This document shows positions 29,976 to 44,700 of a stretch of DNA of 64,000 nucleotides, one piece after another (within the stretch, counting starts at the first letter, position 1; every line of letters begins with the position of its first letter). The position numbers were made by a program, and so were the translations under genes. The DNA is from Saccoglossus kowalevskii (taxonomy: Eukaryota > Hemichordata > Enteropneusta > Harrimaniidae): the NCBI RefSeq assembly GCF_000003605.2, contig NW_003131354.1, forward strand, positions 66,462-130,461, in the 5' to 3' direction. The notes below the pieces were generated by a model. It was given only the letters and a program-made list of their open reading frames with translations, did no database searches and was not told the DNA's origin.

Positions 29976-32900
29976 GAAGGTTATAATTATTAATGTTAAT
30001 GAATGGGTAACTGGAGCACAATATGTATTCCTTCAATCATACATTAAATTGTCTAGGTGATCTGAAAAATATTAATATGCGAATCACTACATAATCAATG
30101 ACTAATCTGTATATGGAAATTGACAACGTGACATGCCTTGCATACACAATGAGATCTTCCTTTACTTTCAAACAATCAGGCTGCAATATTTAATAATAAA
30201 ATCTTACATTCTAAATTGTATGAAACAATGTGTTTATATTATCTTTTTTTAAGATTTGGTAATCAGTCATACACACTCATGCAAATTGTCTTTGCCAATA
30301 TGTTGTTTCTCTCGACGTTACCATTATGACGCAGGTTTCCATTGGTCGGATTTACTGTTCGTTATTGAATTCCACCATCTTATATACGAAGCTTATTTTA
30401 CCGATAGATAAATATAGTGTCAAAGTGATTATTCGATCACCCGACAATTTATTCAACAGCAATCGTGAGAGCGGCAGTCTGTCCAACGTATCCTACAATC
30501 CAAATCCATTCGCTGCTTATTTAAAAGCAATCTACCAGATGTAACGCAAGGAAGTGTTATGTGTCGTCGTTACTGCATGTTTGAATGCGGCAGTCAATGA
30601 CAATGTGACTCGGAGATTTTTACTGGTTGGTTGCTGCCAATTTTAAATGTAGATTTAAAAAAAATAACACATTAAAGTTCACTAGTTCAATTAATGATGA
30701 TGCAATTGTTACTGTTGTTGTTGCTATGAATGTTAAGTAAGTTGACTACATTTATATCAGTGCCAAGCAAAGTTTGGAGACTCGTGAGAATACATTATTA
30801 TCCAGTATGATTAAAAGAAATGTGAGGTAATTGGAGAATTTATAAATGTCCCTATACAAAGTGGTAAAACTTTTTTCCTCCATTACAGAATTAAAATGTT
30901 ACATAGTAGAGCTGACGTCATGATTTTGTATGAATGAAATGTTACATCTAAACTGCTCTCCGCCGCTGGAAAATAAATGTAGCTACAGTCATATGATATG
31001 CGAATTCGTGCATAGCATTATAACTGTATAGTTGACAAAATAATTTCATTTTCTGTACTCCCAAGCAATCACTTAGTTTTACAAATGCTGATTGTGTAAA
31101 TATCTGAATTATTTGAAAGATAAATCTCTGTACATGTATATAGTTACACATGACTCACACAATAATAAGAGTGAAACAAAGTAGAAAATTCTACGTAGTG
31201 AAACGAATGAATATGTTAGGACAATTCACATTCGCAAGGCGATCGTCTGATAAAAGAATACCTAATCATACCTCTGATTAACTCATGCCATTGAAAGAAG
31301 TGTGTTCCATATATAGATGGTGAATTGTATTTTGTATTCGCCATACGCTCGGTCTACCGCGCCTCCATTTTTGAGTTACTTAAGGATTAACTAACCAATA
31401 CTATTAATTACATATTTCGGCATGAGGCGTACGGTGAGAAGAATTAATCGGATAGAAGGCTTACGCGAATCGTATGATTGTCTGCGACTCAGCAGGCGGG
31501 TCTGTGATTCAGCAGACGAGTCTGTGTCTGATACAATACTCGAGGAGGTTTCACAGTTTTATAAACCAATATTCAATTTCATTCTTGTGCAGCAATACAA
31601 TATATACATGCTACGAAAATACACGCTGGTTAATGTTTCTGGTTTAGGACATATTATTTAGTATTTGAATAAATGTATAATACCGCAGGTCATTCAAGAA
31701 CGCGCGCCGCACCTAACAACTGGATGGCGTCTGCAAAAATACACATTATGAGTCTTATACCGCTCAATTTCCACCGGAGGATAGGAATACACGGTGGTAA
31801 AAAGCACGTCTACTGTCGGTTTCAGTTCATTTCATTTCAAGTGCAACTGCTATAGCAGATTATACTTGTAACGAAAGATTTGGTTTAGGATCGATGAAAC
31901 TGTCAACGCAATATTTATTGTCAGTACCAAAATGTCAGGTAGTCTTGAGTTCCACAAGGACAGTATGACAATAGTAGATCCGTTAGTCACTACATTTGAA
32001 TGTTTATTAATGATGACACTGGGCCATTGGTGACAGAATAAGCGTTCCCTGTGGACTGTTTCAATGGGGTTCAGACAAATTTTGTAAATTGTATCCTCAT
32101 TTGAAAAGCCACACTTGTCAAGAAATCGACTGTGCGTCTACCTGTGCGGCGTATTGTGCGCCAACTCTAGCGCATTATTGTGAAGGCTTAGAATAAATTG
32201 GTGTTTGCTGGGACATGTTAAATATGTTATATATATATAGATAGATAATCGAAGAATGGATCAATATATACATGCATCTTACTCCATCACTTAATATTCA
32301 TTATTTAAATGAATAATAAATAATGAATCGTTTTTCAGTTATTTTGTTATAACCCCCGCGTGCACATTAAAGTCGTTTATTTCAGCGTACGCGATGCGTG
32401 CTGAAGATCTAACGACGTCGCAAGCGTGTGTTCATATCGTAGAAATCCGCCGACAGATTTTCTGTGGCGTTACAAATAAGTTAAACACGTTTGAGCGTCA
32501 ATGCGTGACACCGAGTTTAAACGTTATCGGCAGTTGCGTTGGTCCCGAAAACCAGGATTTAGCAACAACTGGATATCGCAGCCACTTCTAGGATACGCGT
32601 TAGTGAGAAACGAACTATTAATAGTTTGGTCATCTATGTTAATATTTCCTGCAGATCGAGCGTTCAAACAACCCCTAATAATAATCCTAAGTATAAATGC
32701 CAGCTCCTGTTGTAGAGGATTAAACAACATATGGCGTCGCGTTCACAATACAAAAGGGAATACCTATAGTACGCGCGGATATTCTGCTCAACATAAACAT
32801 GGCAGAACGAGTGATTGTATTGTTGCTTATTAGTCGCCCGATCCTTTCAGAAAACGAGCAGCCAATTCGATTAATATTTGAAATACTAAAGTGTTTGAAA

Positions 32901-35900
32901 TCGCGTGATCAAAATTAACAAAACATTGAAATATAAACGCTGGTTGGTTTTGCTTTACCGTGAACTTGAAGTGGTCAGCCAATTATGGAGTTCCAGATTG
33001 TTGTCAACGTGAATACAAATATGAGCTTTCTTTCGTGTGACCTGGACACCTTGTCGGCTCTGCTATCCCACAATCATTAAGAACGAAATCAATAACCGCC
33101 CGTAACGATCAACTGCTAATAAAGGTAGGAGTCTTCTTCATTCGCGATTATCATCGTTAACTGATCGTGTATATACAATCCACATATTGTTTGCGGAACA
33201 AGTGGTTCTTTGGCAATTAAAACATGTTCAGTATCCTTTTGTTCGCTACAACAAATAGTTCACGGAAATGCTCAGCAAAACATACTGCTGCGACCCCGCT
33301 GGCAAAGCAAAAAACAGCCTCAGTGTTACAGTAACGCAGCGGTCGCGTACTTCCTAAGTACCGTGACTGTGGTGTTTCACCTGGTGTAAGTTCCCTGCTC
33401 CATGCGTAGCGAAATAGTTGATGTGCACATGTCATTGAAGCAAGGCTTCGACAAAAGAGCTGATTTCCCGGGGGAGTCACTCCCGATGACACATCTTTCT
33501 CATTTAAATGTGCATTTACACTGCAGACTAATGTCACCTGTCAAGCTCTATTCTAACCTATTGTGTACCATTACAGTCAATCTTTGTCAGTATAGCCTGC
33601 CCGACAATCTTGATATAAGCGAACGAACGCTAAATGTACAGGGAAGATTTTAAGATAAGATCTTGCTATTGCATTGTTTTTTCCAGTTATTATGCTCTAA
33701 ATGTATGTAAAATAAACGCGCCATATATCTATGCCACTAATATTACCCCCCCTCCCCTTTGTTGATTATTATATTAAAAATATTAAATCGACGCACTCAC
33801 CCGATGAGATAATTTCAGTTAAAGAAAACATGAATTGTGGGATCGTGGGATTTTATGTGAACGCTGTTCGAACAGACGCGCTTGTGATTCGCTCGACATC
33901 TCGCGTAAACCTTATTGCAATCTTTTTAACCCTACTTTCGGCCTTGTGTGAGCGCGCTTTCAACTTTATATAAACTCACTTACATTAAAAGACCCGAATA
34001 ATATCCGCTATCACCATGTGAAACACCGTGCCGTATGTCATTATCAATGCGCCTACCAGACCCATATTGTTGTCGTTAGTGCAGCACGTGCATAGTAATA
34101 CACCGAGAAACGAATACACGGATATAATAGCATATGTGTGTCACATTGTTGTCACGATGCAGTTGTACTACTCTGTTTCAAGTTTCCGACGCTGTGAGCA
34201 CAATCTATTGATCATTGTCAATAGCCATTGTTTCGACCAGCTATCTCTGCTCCTGTTGATATCCTTTTTTTGTATTTCTATACGATATTATTTATTAAAA
34301 ATCAAGACTCCATCTAAGAAAATATAAAGTCTAAGAAAGCACTCATAATGTGTCTTACAACTAGGATGTGGCAATAGTCAAAGCTTACAAACTATTTGAT
34401 ATGATCGCCGATTATTTTCTATTAAATTGTAAAGACGGTATAATATATTCGTTTCTTCATTTGGCCCTATCAGTCGTTCACCCCCCCCCCCATATCTCCG
34501 CCACACTCACATATTATAGTATCGTACCATTAAGCATTATGCAGACATACTTTGGTCACCCGAATTATCAATTATATTATTGTTACATGCTCACTATATC
34601 ACGTCGTATGAGTGATGCCCCCCCCACCTACCACTATGTCAATGATCACAGTAAAGCAATATCTGGCCTGTATAATACAAATAGATATTGCAATGATACA
34701 CGACAAATGTTTTAGAAGCATGCAATACATTTCCATATTGCATATGTTATAGATCGGGGATAGGGATTGAACAACGATTCTTAATATTAAATGTATGATA
34801 TATCCTAATTGTATCTTACGCGTGAATTGATACGATATGGGAGACATAGAAACAGTAAGTTGTATGACGTCCACGCTAATTCAATTGAGGTATTAGGGGG
34901 TAACAGTCCTACAATATTTACATCAATATTTGTGAATTGACAATTGAACATTTACATAAATCACACGAAAGTTAACGTTTAGGTGAACATCACTAACCTG
35001 AATTCTTCGAACTGTGTTACCTTTAAATTGTACACGACGTACTATATTGAATAACAGAACACGGACTGTTCGTTTAATGCCACATTCGAGCACAAAGATG
35101 TAAAGATTTACATAGCAATGGGCTTCAGTTTTAATATGCATATATAATCAACAAATACAACCAACAATATCATTCTGCCATATTAATATTTAATATTTCA
35201 TTTGCGCATGAGATTGCTTTTTACAAAGATAGACTGTACCATGCTCGATATTACGATATTAAAATCGGTTGTATTGTTCTCTCGATAGGTAAGCTGACTG
35301 TGCCGACGCTTGACAAATGACCTCAAAAGTTTTCAATGTCAAATGTATAGAGTGGTTGATAAACAATGTTTATATCATTTATCATAATTCGGTATTTATA
35401 TGAAGATACAATATATAAGAATCAAAGCACAAAAGAACCGGAACCAGTTTGGATAACGGTATTCACAATTTGGATACTTTTTAGTGCTTAGAATGGTATA
35501 TTGGATAAAGAAAATGTGTACATTTTGTTAACATCTACCACGGTGTCCACTAGCCAATCAATATAACTGCTTCGTGAAAAGATGTATTTAGCAAAAACTG
35601 CCCCCCACACTCTCTATGGTATATGTCTTTAATATACAGGTGTACATTACATTAATTTAAACATCCAATGTGTTTTGAATCAGCGGGTAATGTTTCTTTT
35701 AATTGATGTCCACAGGCCCGGGGGTAGACATAACTCTTTCCTTTAATTAAGCCTACGAGTGACAAATCATATTGAACTTGTGTCGGTAATCGTAACTCAG
35801 AAAGGGCAGTTAAAGTCAGAGTCAAGGTTATTATGTTTGGATACTGTTTGGAATGTAGGTATAATCAGAGCTTTTTGACCAAGGTTATAGACCGAAAAAA

Positions 35901-38689
35901 TAAATGAGGGCGTCGTCGATATAACGGAATGTGCTAAACTGTGCAGATACAATTACAGATATCCGCCAACGTATAAGACATGGAATGTCTTTCAACGTCT
36001 TTGAAAAATGACTGAGCTAACGATTTTTGAAACGTTTTGGAATTTTCATAGCTACTTTAAAAAGATCTTATACTCGTTCAAGTATTGAACTTGAACAACA
36101 GCCACATCAGTTGAGCAGAGAGCAACATGCAGGTTCGCCCCATTATGTTAATTGTACTGATGTATTCAATTACTATCAAAGACATAAACGAATGATTCAT
36201 TTCATGTGCAACGTTCACCCATAAAAATAAATCAGAAATCATTGTATATTGTTCCCAATCTACGGTCATGATATAAACACAAACTAGCGTCAACCGAACT
36301 TCGATGACGTAGTATATTCGTCACGATGCATAGATACAACGCATTCTACTGATCTACCATAATGATATTACCAAGCACGTAAGCAAAAAAATACCAAATA
36401 CAGGTCTGATTAAATCGGTGTCGACGATGACGTTATCTCTTGATTCACATATTCTTATCTTTGCCAACATGCCAGATCCGCACCGAGTTTAGTTCTAGGC
36501 AGGAATCGACTATAATGATAAACTTGTTTGACAATATTGGGTAACACAGTTTTCAAGCTGGTTGTCACACAGTTTATCCGTGGAGTGTAGCTTTTGACAT
36601 ATCTCTCACTACATAGATTTACTTACCGCGAACATAGATGGGTGTGCTATGCTCACGTGACACAATGCTGCCAATAGAATTTACATATGGGTTCTGTTCG
36701 TTTTCAACTGTTTACGTCTTTAATTGGGCCATATGTATCCACGTTATTTGCAATTATTCATTATATTTGTCGTACATCGATTAATAAGGGGGTTAAAATT
36801 ATCCCCGTCCCCTTGTACATAATTAAGCATGGCTCTAATTTTCTTAATATTACCAGTTAATTTACCACCATGTGCACAGTGTTGTTAATGATGGCCGAGT
36901 TTTTACTTCTTGGTTGAACCAGTAATATTTTATATAAAGGGGTCATCACCATCTTACGGAAATATTTAATGAAAAACAGTTTATCAATTTAGGTTTACAC
37001 AAAATGTAAAATACACCTTCGCAATATCTTTATACCGTTTTCAAATGTATTAAGGAAATGGACGTATTCTGTTCAATAATTGTGTCATTCTTTCACACAA
37101 TACATATGTCAAATTGCATCTTGGTGATAATTTAAGTTTATTGAGGATATTGAAGGACACAGCAACTTGTTTGATCAAGGGAATTTAACTATCGTGTTAA
37201 TATTAATGTATATATTACAATGTATCCCCGAGGAACCGTCAGGTCTGTATTGAGTAATTTACTTTAAAAATCTAATAAGACTTTGCAAACGCATACGTAG
37301 TTACTCAGTATATTTGTCGGCAATATTACATTTAGAAAATGTATGCATAGGTCTTCACCAATATTTAGAATGATTTAGATTTTCATCGCGACAAATTGGT
37401 TGGAACGTTTCTTTCGATTCAATTTATCATTACATCGATTTATGACTATGTGTGTGTGTATTTTCTTATGTCATCGATAGGAAGCGATGGCACCCGCTTA
37501 TTATATTTACTCACAAATATCTTGAATTTTCAAGCTTTTCAAGATTGTTTTCAAACTCAGTTTCGGTGGGTAATCTAACCAAAGACTTGGATTTAGGGGG
37601 CTATTCGAATTGCTCTAAAAATGATTGCAATTACAATGCAAATTTGACGCCCCCTCAAAGCACGTTGCAGGCATGATATATAGAAGAAACTCGTCTATAG
37701 ACAATTCTGCAAATGAAAAATGAACAAGCAATTCACAAACCAATAACGGATTCTATTGAGAAAAAAAAAGTACTTTGTTATTAACTATGTATAAAGTAAT
37801 TCGGCATTACGATGTTGCCGATTACATTAGGGTTGCATGGAAACCAGCAATGCTTTCGGTTTAATGGTATTATTAAAATAATATCCGAACCTACAAGGTA
37901 TTGAAAAAGTGGTTTACAATCAGGTTTTATGAGATAGTACTTGTTTTGCGGTGATAACACATATGAAGTGATGAAATATTGAATTACACAGAAATACAAT
38001 TTGTTTTTGGCGATGAGAAATTTCTTAGACACAGTGAGTATATTACTTTCCGCGAGTATGCGAATTTTATCATTATTATAGGCGTTACATTATTTGATAC
38101 GCTGTAATAATCGAAACGTGCCCTTTCTTTAAACATCACTTTCAAAAGAATCTTCCACATTTTCCTTGTGGCGAATCATCATATTTCATATACGTAATGG
38201 CTTACTGCAATCATTCGATAAAAGATGCGATGGATGCTCTTAATTATACAAACTACTCCAAGATGAATTGTAGTTATACTAAAAGCATTTCTAAAGTTCA
38301 GTAAATGATCTAAGCTGTTTGTGAGTGTTGGGTTTTATCGCATCTATGTGCAATACAAATGTATACGCTCATTATTTATCGTGAGGCTCGTCACTGCGAT
38401 GACTGCCGGCAGCTAGATTCGAACCAGCCAACTGGAATTGTAACATTTCATAAGTGCATAAGGATTCAATATTGGTGAAGAAGAAAGATTCCGCATCACA
38501 AATTGCCAATCAACAGAACATAGTCAGGTGTCACGAATACGCATGAATGTATCAACAAGCTTTTCCTATAAATTCAAAATTGAAACAAAATTTAATATTA
38601 TACTCATATTTACTCTGTGTAGTGATGCGTATTTAAAGTTTGTTGATACAGTTTTACAAAAATAATTGTCGAGAGTATTATATTCCTGA
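29976..38689. other. Non-coding flank
   Basis: No supported gene. CpG content rises at 32380-33600 and 33840-33970, where several short frames overlap (for example 33217-33537, minus strand), but none shows a domain or splice-compatible partner. A short hairpin with ATTCATTATTT arms lies at about 32299-32332, and a C10 run near 34481. Confidence 0.65.
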
Positions 38690-38767
38690 AATAAAGTATA
38701 ATAGGTCAATGCACTTGTTAAAATAGTGCCAAATAGTTTATTGTGATATGCTTCATCTGATCTAATT
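38690..38767 (+). repeat. 78-bp sequence left of the gap, identical to 38954-39031
   Basis: AATAAAGTATAATAGGTCAA… through …CTGATCTAATT abuts the N run. The same 78 bp begins immediately after the gap. See the gap entry. Confidence 0.98.
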
Positions 38768-38953
38768 NNNNNNNNNNNNNNNNNNNNNNNNNNNNNNNNN
38801 NNNNNNNNNNNNNNNNNNNNNNNNNNNNNNNNNNNNNNNNNNNNNNNNNNNNNNNNNNNNNNNNNNNNNNNNNNNNNNNNNNNNNNNNNNNNNNNNNNNN
38901 NNNNNNNNNNNNNNNNNNNNNNNNNNNNNNNNNNNNNNNNNNNNNNNNNNNNN
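38768..38953. other. Assembly gap of 186 N
   Basis: A run of N bounded on both sides by the same 78-bp sequence (38690-38767 and 38954-39031). Removing the Ns and one copy yields continuous sequence, so the gap is probably an unmerged contig overlap rather than missing DNA. The open frame spanning 38566-39054 is artefactual. Confidence 0.99.
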
Positions 38954-39031
38954 AATAAAGTATAATAGGTCAATGCACTTGTTAAAATAGTGCCAAATAG
39001 TTTATTGTGATATGCTTCATCTGATCTAATT
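38954..39031 (+). repeat. 78-bp sequence right of the gap, identical to 38690-38767
   Basis: Second copy of the gap-flanking sequence; the following bases (TGATTGGCTGAATG) are unique. Confidence 0.98.
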
Positions 39032-41680
39032 TGATTGGCTGAATGTGGCATCATGCTTCCACTGCATGTATATGTTCATTTCTGAGCCGATTCTTACTAT
39101 ACATCTAAAATAGATAAGATCTATTGAGATATTTCCATGGAAACCCCACGATTAGCGTTCGTTGTTTTGTTTCGTGCAATAGAACACACTAACGTCACCA
39201 GTGCGTACGTGAAGGGAGTCATACCTTAAAAACTTATATATTACTTGTCAGTAATATATAATGTGTTTGTGTTCATAATTCAACAGTTTTGAGTATTTCC
39301 GATACACATAACACCACACATTCAGAATGGTGTATTGACATGTATGTTGGTAGTTGGGACTATAATACCCAATGACTTATATAAATGCATACGTATGTAT
39401 CTTTTACCTATTAGTAAATAAATAGGAGCCGTACCACTAGGAGTAGTTCAGATACCAGTGATTCGCTACTACACATGCACCGATTGCATTAACTGTTTTT
39501 TATGAGTGTATTCATAATACTGATATATCATGAGAAATTACAAATTATAATATACTAATAATTCAGTTTTTTACAATTACTAGCATATATATTTATTAGT
39601 ATGATGTAAAGTCTGATTACAATTTGAGGAATATTTTTTTCACTGAGCAGTACTCAATAACCGTAAAAAAACTTCGCCTTGTCATTGCGATTTTAAAATG
39701 CAATACAAAGAGCTCGGTGGTTTTTACACGAGCGTCGACAATGAAGTTAAGAATATATGTATCATTTGTCATCTATAAACCAACGCCAATAACGATTAAT
39801 TACGTCGACTGTGTGTCAAGCATATATACAAGCGACATATATCACCCCCTTCATTATATTATGATTGATATATCGCAGAGATTCTTTACAGTCTAACCGA
39901 AAAGTCTACTGTCAATATTATAATTTGTTCATAATTAGTAATAATTGTGTTTTTTTCTAATTAACAGTATTATCTTGTGTATCTTTATCGTAGTGTTTAA
40001 CGTACTAAAAACTGGTGGTTATTAAAACTTGATATTATAGACTGGACACTCACCAGAATGTGATACAATATTAAACAACTGCTCATATGCATTATGTGAA
40101 ATGAATGAGTGAATATTATTTTTATATACATTTACACACGTTTTTTTTTATCTATAATGCCGGTGGAAGAACATTGTATTTATACATAGAAAATATATAG
40201 ACTTGTATGTGTTTTGTATAATGGTATTGTAAAATAATAAAAACAAATCTTGTATTTATGCTTTGGTACCGCTACACGACATCGTTTGTTACGATATTGA
40301 CCGAAAAATGAAAACACACATTTCTATTCAATCTAATTCACATTACCTTATAACGCACATACACAACCCCACAGAACACGTATGGTGTAATTGGGTATAT
40401 ATTCGTTTATCACTGTTGAGAAATGCGTAAAAACGTAATTCATGTTTACACACTTCGATTGATAAAACAGTTAGTAACGTGTGCATGGGCACGACTCAAA
40501 TGAAGCATTTTAGTGTCCAACAAATATTTATTATCAGGAATTCACATTTATCGCACTGAACAAGAGATGCACCTACCGCGAAGGATAACTATAGCTTGAA
40601 AATATATCAGGATATTTGTATTTTTCTTTTTAATTTGTAATGTGTAGAATCTTTATAAATGCGGTTATCGTAATAATAAATGAGACATCTTTGTTGCGAA
40701 AAAACGCATTAAATCATCTATATATGGCAACGTTGTGTGCATTTAAATTCGTATGTACATAATTATATTATTATGTGGAAAATACATGTATGCAAGTTGA
40801 CAGAGATTAAAGTTTCATATTCATGTAACCGTTTTGGGTACGGTAAACGCAGTCAAATTCTCTACATTATAACACAGCGATAAAGCCTTTCCGTTTTCGA
40901 CATTGTGAAATTCTTTCGTTTTTATGCAGAAAAAACACAGTATTTAAAGTTATTGTTCATACATGAGTTGTTGAACACACTACATAGTTTGTAATTTCAT
41001 TCACCTTCTTTCAGTCATAATTCAAGACAAATGAAATGTAAAAATAGGAGAATGTAGCAACTTATTATTTTTCTGTAATATCCTCGTGTAATCGGTAATT
41101 ATGAAAATTATTTTTTTTTTTTTTTTTTCCAAAATTATTTATGGGTGCATGGAGAATACATTTTGTTATGAATTATTCTCAATATAAATTTCTGAATTAT
41201 TTTTTCTCCAAAACAAAAACGAAAGAATGTCAAAAACGAACAGTCTTTATCATAGTGTTATTATACATATTATATTTGAAGCTATCATAAATTTTAAACT
41301 TATTATTTTGAAAGTTGAACAAATGTGTATTTTACACAATACAAAAAACTTGAAAAACAATAGAAAACATAAATGCAGATAATACAATTAACAACGGTGT
41401 GATTTATTATATTTATTATATCGATTTGACAGGGTTGTTTGGATTCCGTGTAGCATGTTATATAAATCTGTCTGTATTTAATATGTTGTATTATTCATAT
41501 TATTATTTGTGTTTGCATGAACAGAAATGTCGAAGACAATCATAACTTAGTACATAGTTTTGACCATGAACTACTGGATTTTATATGTATGCAGAAATAT
41601 AGTCTACGTGCTGTTTATGACGTTCATCTAGTCAATGTGGACCCATGTAAATTGCATGCTATTTTGGGCAGTTTTTTTTA
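39032..41680. other. Non-coding flank
   Basis: Very A+T-rich; a T19 or so run at about 41109-41128. No gene recognised. Confidence 0.7.
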
Positions 41681-41775
41681 GACGCCTCGGTTAGAATGGC
41701 ATATTAAGGTGCGCGTCTACGTACGATGAGAAGGCGTATTGTCCGCAATCGTCAGTTTGAATCCGCATCTCTTGT
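41681..41775 (+). repeat. Possible decayed tRNA-like (SINE head) sequence
   Basis: TGGCATATTAAGG (41697-41709) resembles a Pol III A box and AGTTTGAATCC (41754-41764) matches the B box GGTTCGANNCC at 9 of 11 positions. No clean cloverleaf forms and no tail was identified, so this is a weak call. Confidence 0.25.
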
Positions 41776-44700
41776 CTATTAATTCGTAATGTGTTTCCAT
41801 TTATAGTTTCTACTTCCTATGACGTTAACACGCACGTATAAACAGTTATTTGGTTATCCAGGAAAATAGTCCGGTCCGGTAAGTTTACTACCACGAACAG
41901 TAGTAAAATCGTAGTTTATATTCATTCATCGTATTATTGATTTACAATAGGCTTACACATTCTTTTACAACACTGTTTTCATATACGGTCGTGTTGGTTT
42001 CATCGATGAACCATGAACTGGTAAGATATCCGTACACTGTGAATATGTTTCAAAAGATCAATCATCAATGAATTGATATCAATAGAATATCTTACGAGAC
42101 AGGATATGATGTATGATAGTTAATATTATCAGCAGACCATTGCCAGTAATGGCCGCCTTCGTTTCTGTTTCATTCTCAACGCGGCCATTTACTTCTGAGG
42201 GCAATTAAATTGTACCCCGCACTCGAATAACCAACTGTTTATGTGGTAAGTGGGTGTGCACTGAGAATGTCAAATTTGAATTACAGAGAAAACAAACGTT
42301 CCGACATGTATGTTTCAACCATAACGTATAAGCACCATTTATGGAGTCCACTATATGATGCATATGTTTATTTCTATTCATGGTAATACACTCCAGGCCG
42401 TCATAATTAAACGTCATAATAGTTTGCATTGAACGATGACGTCAGTCTAACCGGAATACTGACATTACGTTGACTGATCTGGTCACATGCAGTTATAAAT
42501 TCAAAGTGAAATTGTACATTATCTTGAATCATTGCCTGCCACGATGGAATATTGCATGATAAATGCAGCGATAACGGATAACAATATCATTCATATATTC
42601 GTCAAATGAGCAAAACATAAGATTGACATTTGCATTAGTGGAGTATGTTCGAAATATTCTATATTGCTTCAACGTGAACTAAGTTTACCGGTTAAATATA
42701 TTCCGTGTAATTCTCAAGAGTAGTAATCACGATCGACACGTGTCTACCAATCGAAATAGCTATGTAGTAGTGTAAAATCTGCTTTAGCTGTACCTTCATA
42801 TTAGTTTTGTACTACATTTACGATTATAAATGATTCAGGCCACGCATATAAATGTTTAGGTTACAAAATACTATTAGTTACTAGTGTATGTTTTGTTCGT
42901 GTTTGCGTTCGCATAAATAATTGTGTATATAATAAGTATTGTAATTGTGATAGTAGTTTTCTTCGCTAGTCGTGTAACAATGTCGATCAAAACGATTTAA
43001 TCGCAAACCTAAACTGAGTTGGAATGGTTGGAATTTGCAAACTAGATTTCAGATCTGTCTGTTACACAAAAATGTTCCCACAAATATGATTCCTGAATGA
43101 TTTAGTATTGTTCTTATAAGCCAACGATGTCAATGACATTATGGATTATATTTGTATTGGGAAAATTGACCTGAAATTTATCTGTAAAAGGAAACGACAT
43201 AAATGCATTTTGGTTATTCAAAAAATTGTGTTTCAATCAACATATCGGAAGTGAAACAGTCTGTTCGACAGGATAATCCATCTATATAAATGCCCTCGTA
43301 TGTATTATAAGTTCACTGCAAAAAGGTGTATAATCCGTGTCACATTAACGATCTAGTCAGTAAATCTATTCACCATGGAGAGAAAAAATGGTATATAATC
43401 CCCATATTGAATCAACGAAGTTTCAAACGAATCCATTCAGTATTTAATTAAGTGCAGCACTAGCATGAACATATGTTTATTTATGTTTCCGTGATTTGGG
43501 GCGTAAAGATAGCTGTCAAAAACACTATACCTAACTTGGCGACCTAGTCTGAAATATATTTAATGCCTTAGTTTCACATATTTGCATTTGTTTTCAGTTT
43601 ATGCCAGTATACACGTTTAAAAACCTACAAGGACATGGCGCATATGTCTGTGTTTCCTGGTTACAACATTTCAGTCACATCAAAGATCCGTGCGGGAGAT
43701 AACAGCTGTGTCAAATCAAAGTTACTAAATACTTGTTGTGCTCGTATAGCGGTGCTACGCTACAGCACGGACCAACGCTGGCAAATAGAATATGAATTAA
43801 TCTGTGACAATGTAACCTGTTTGAGTTTATAATGCTCACATAAAAACACGGGCGTATGGTCTGACGGCGAATCTGTAACATCTGACTAAAAAATCAGTGA
43901 GCATGCTGACGATTTGATATTAAAAATAAAATAGTTCAGTGCAATAATACGGTAAATTGAATATAAGAATTCCCTTCATCGACAAGAACAGTACATGTGA
44001 CAGTACGTGATACAGAAAATAACAGCTTCTTGTGTGTATATATAATGGGATGCGGCTCCACAAATATTATTTATAATACCTTCAAAAAATTACAACATAC
44101 AGTACCACGAAAACTTCAATTGTTGTTGATATGTTGCTTATTGTGTTGCCGTATTGCTTCATTCACAGAATTGATTGAGTGGGCACATCTGATATTGGCT
44201 AAAATGGAGTGTGTCTCACGCGTGACGGTTGCTAATTTTGTTTGGCAATCAGCTGTTGAGCATAATCTGCTTTGCTTTAACGGAATCACTGGGGAATATT
44301 TAAAGTAATGGAAATATTGATATACAACAATTTTGGCGGAAGAAGATGCGATCAAACACATTTCGTCTATCGGGATTCAACACACAGGCCTGTAAATATG
44401 AATTACAAGGACATTACGAACATACAGATACATATTTAAACACGCAATTCGAATTGACCACCACAGAAGCGGGCCTACCGCTGTAAGCTTAGGCACACCC
44501 CACTACGCCGCAGAAACAATTACAATAAAGACGACTCCAGCGTCTAAAAAACACGACCTTACTGTAAATAAATGAACATGCGCACGTCGAATCTTTGACA
44601 TTACAACATTCAGAATATATTTCTGCACAAATATGATGCCAAGAATATCAAGGTCAAGACGACCTACCCAATGTCACACTATACATATAAATAAATGGTC

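Noticed and set aside
32394-33653. Cluster of short frames in a CpG-richer region, considered as exons of a second gene
   Set aside because: No domain, no consistent splice borders and frames lie on both strands without linkage.
38380-38470. B-box-like GGTTCGAATCT on the minus strand (38415-38425), possible tRNA or SINE
   Set aside because: No A box at the right distance and no cloverleaf; a single 10 of 11 match is expected by chance.
38566-39054. 162-codon open frame spanning the N run
   Set aside because: It runs through the gap as unknown residues and reads the same 78 bp twice; an assembly artefact.
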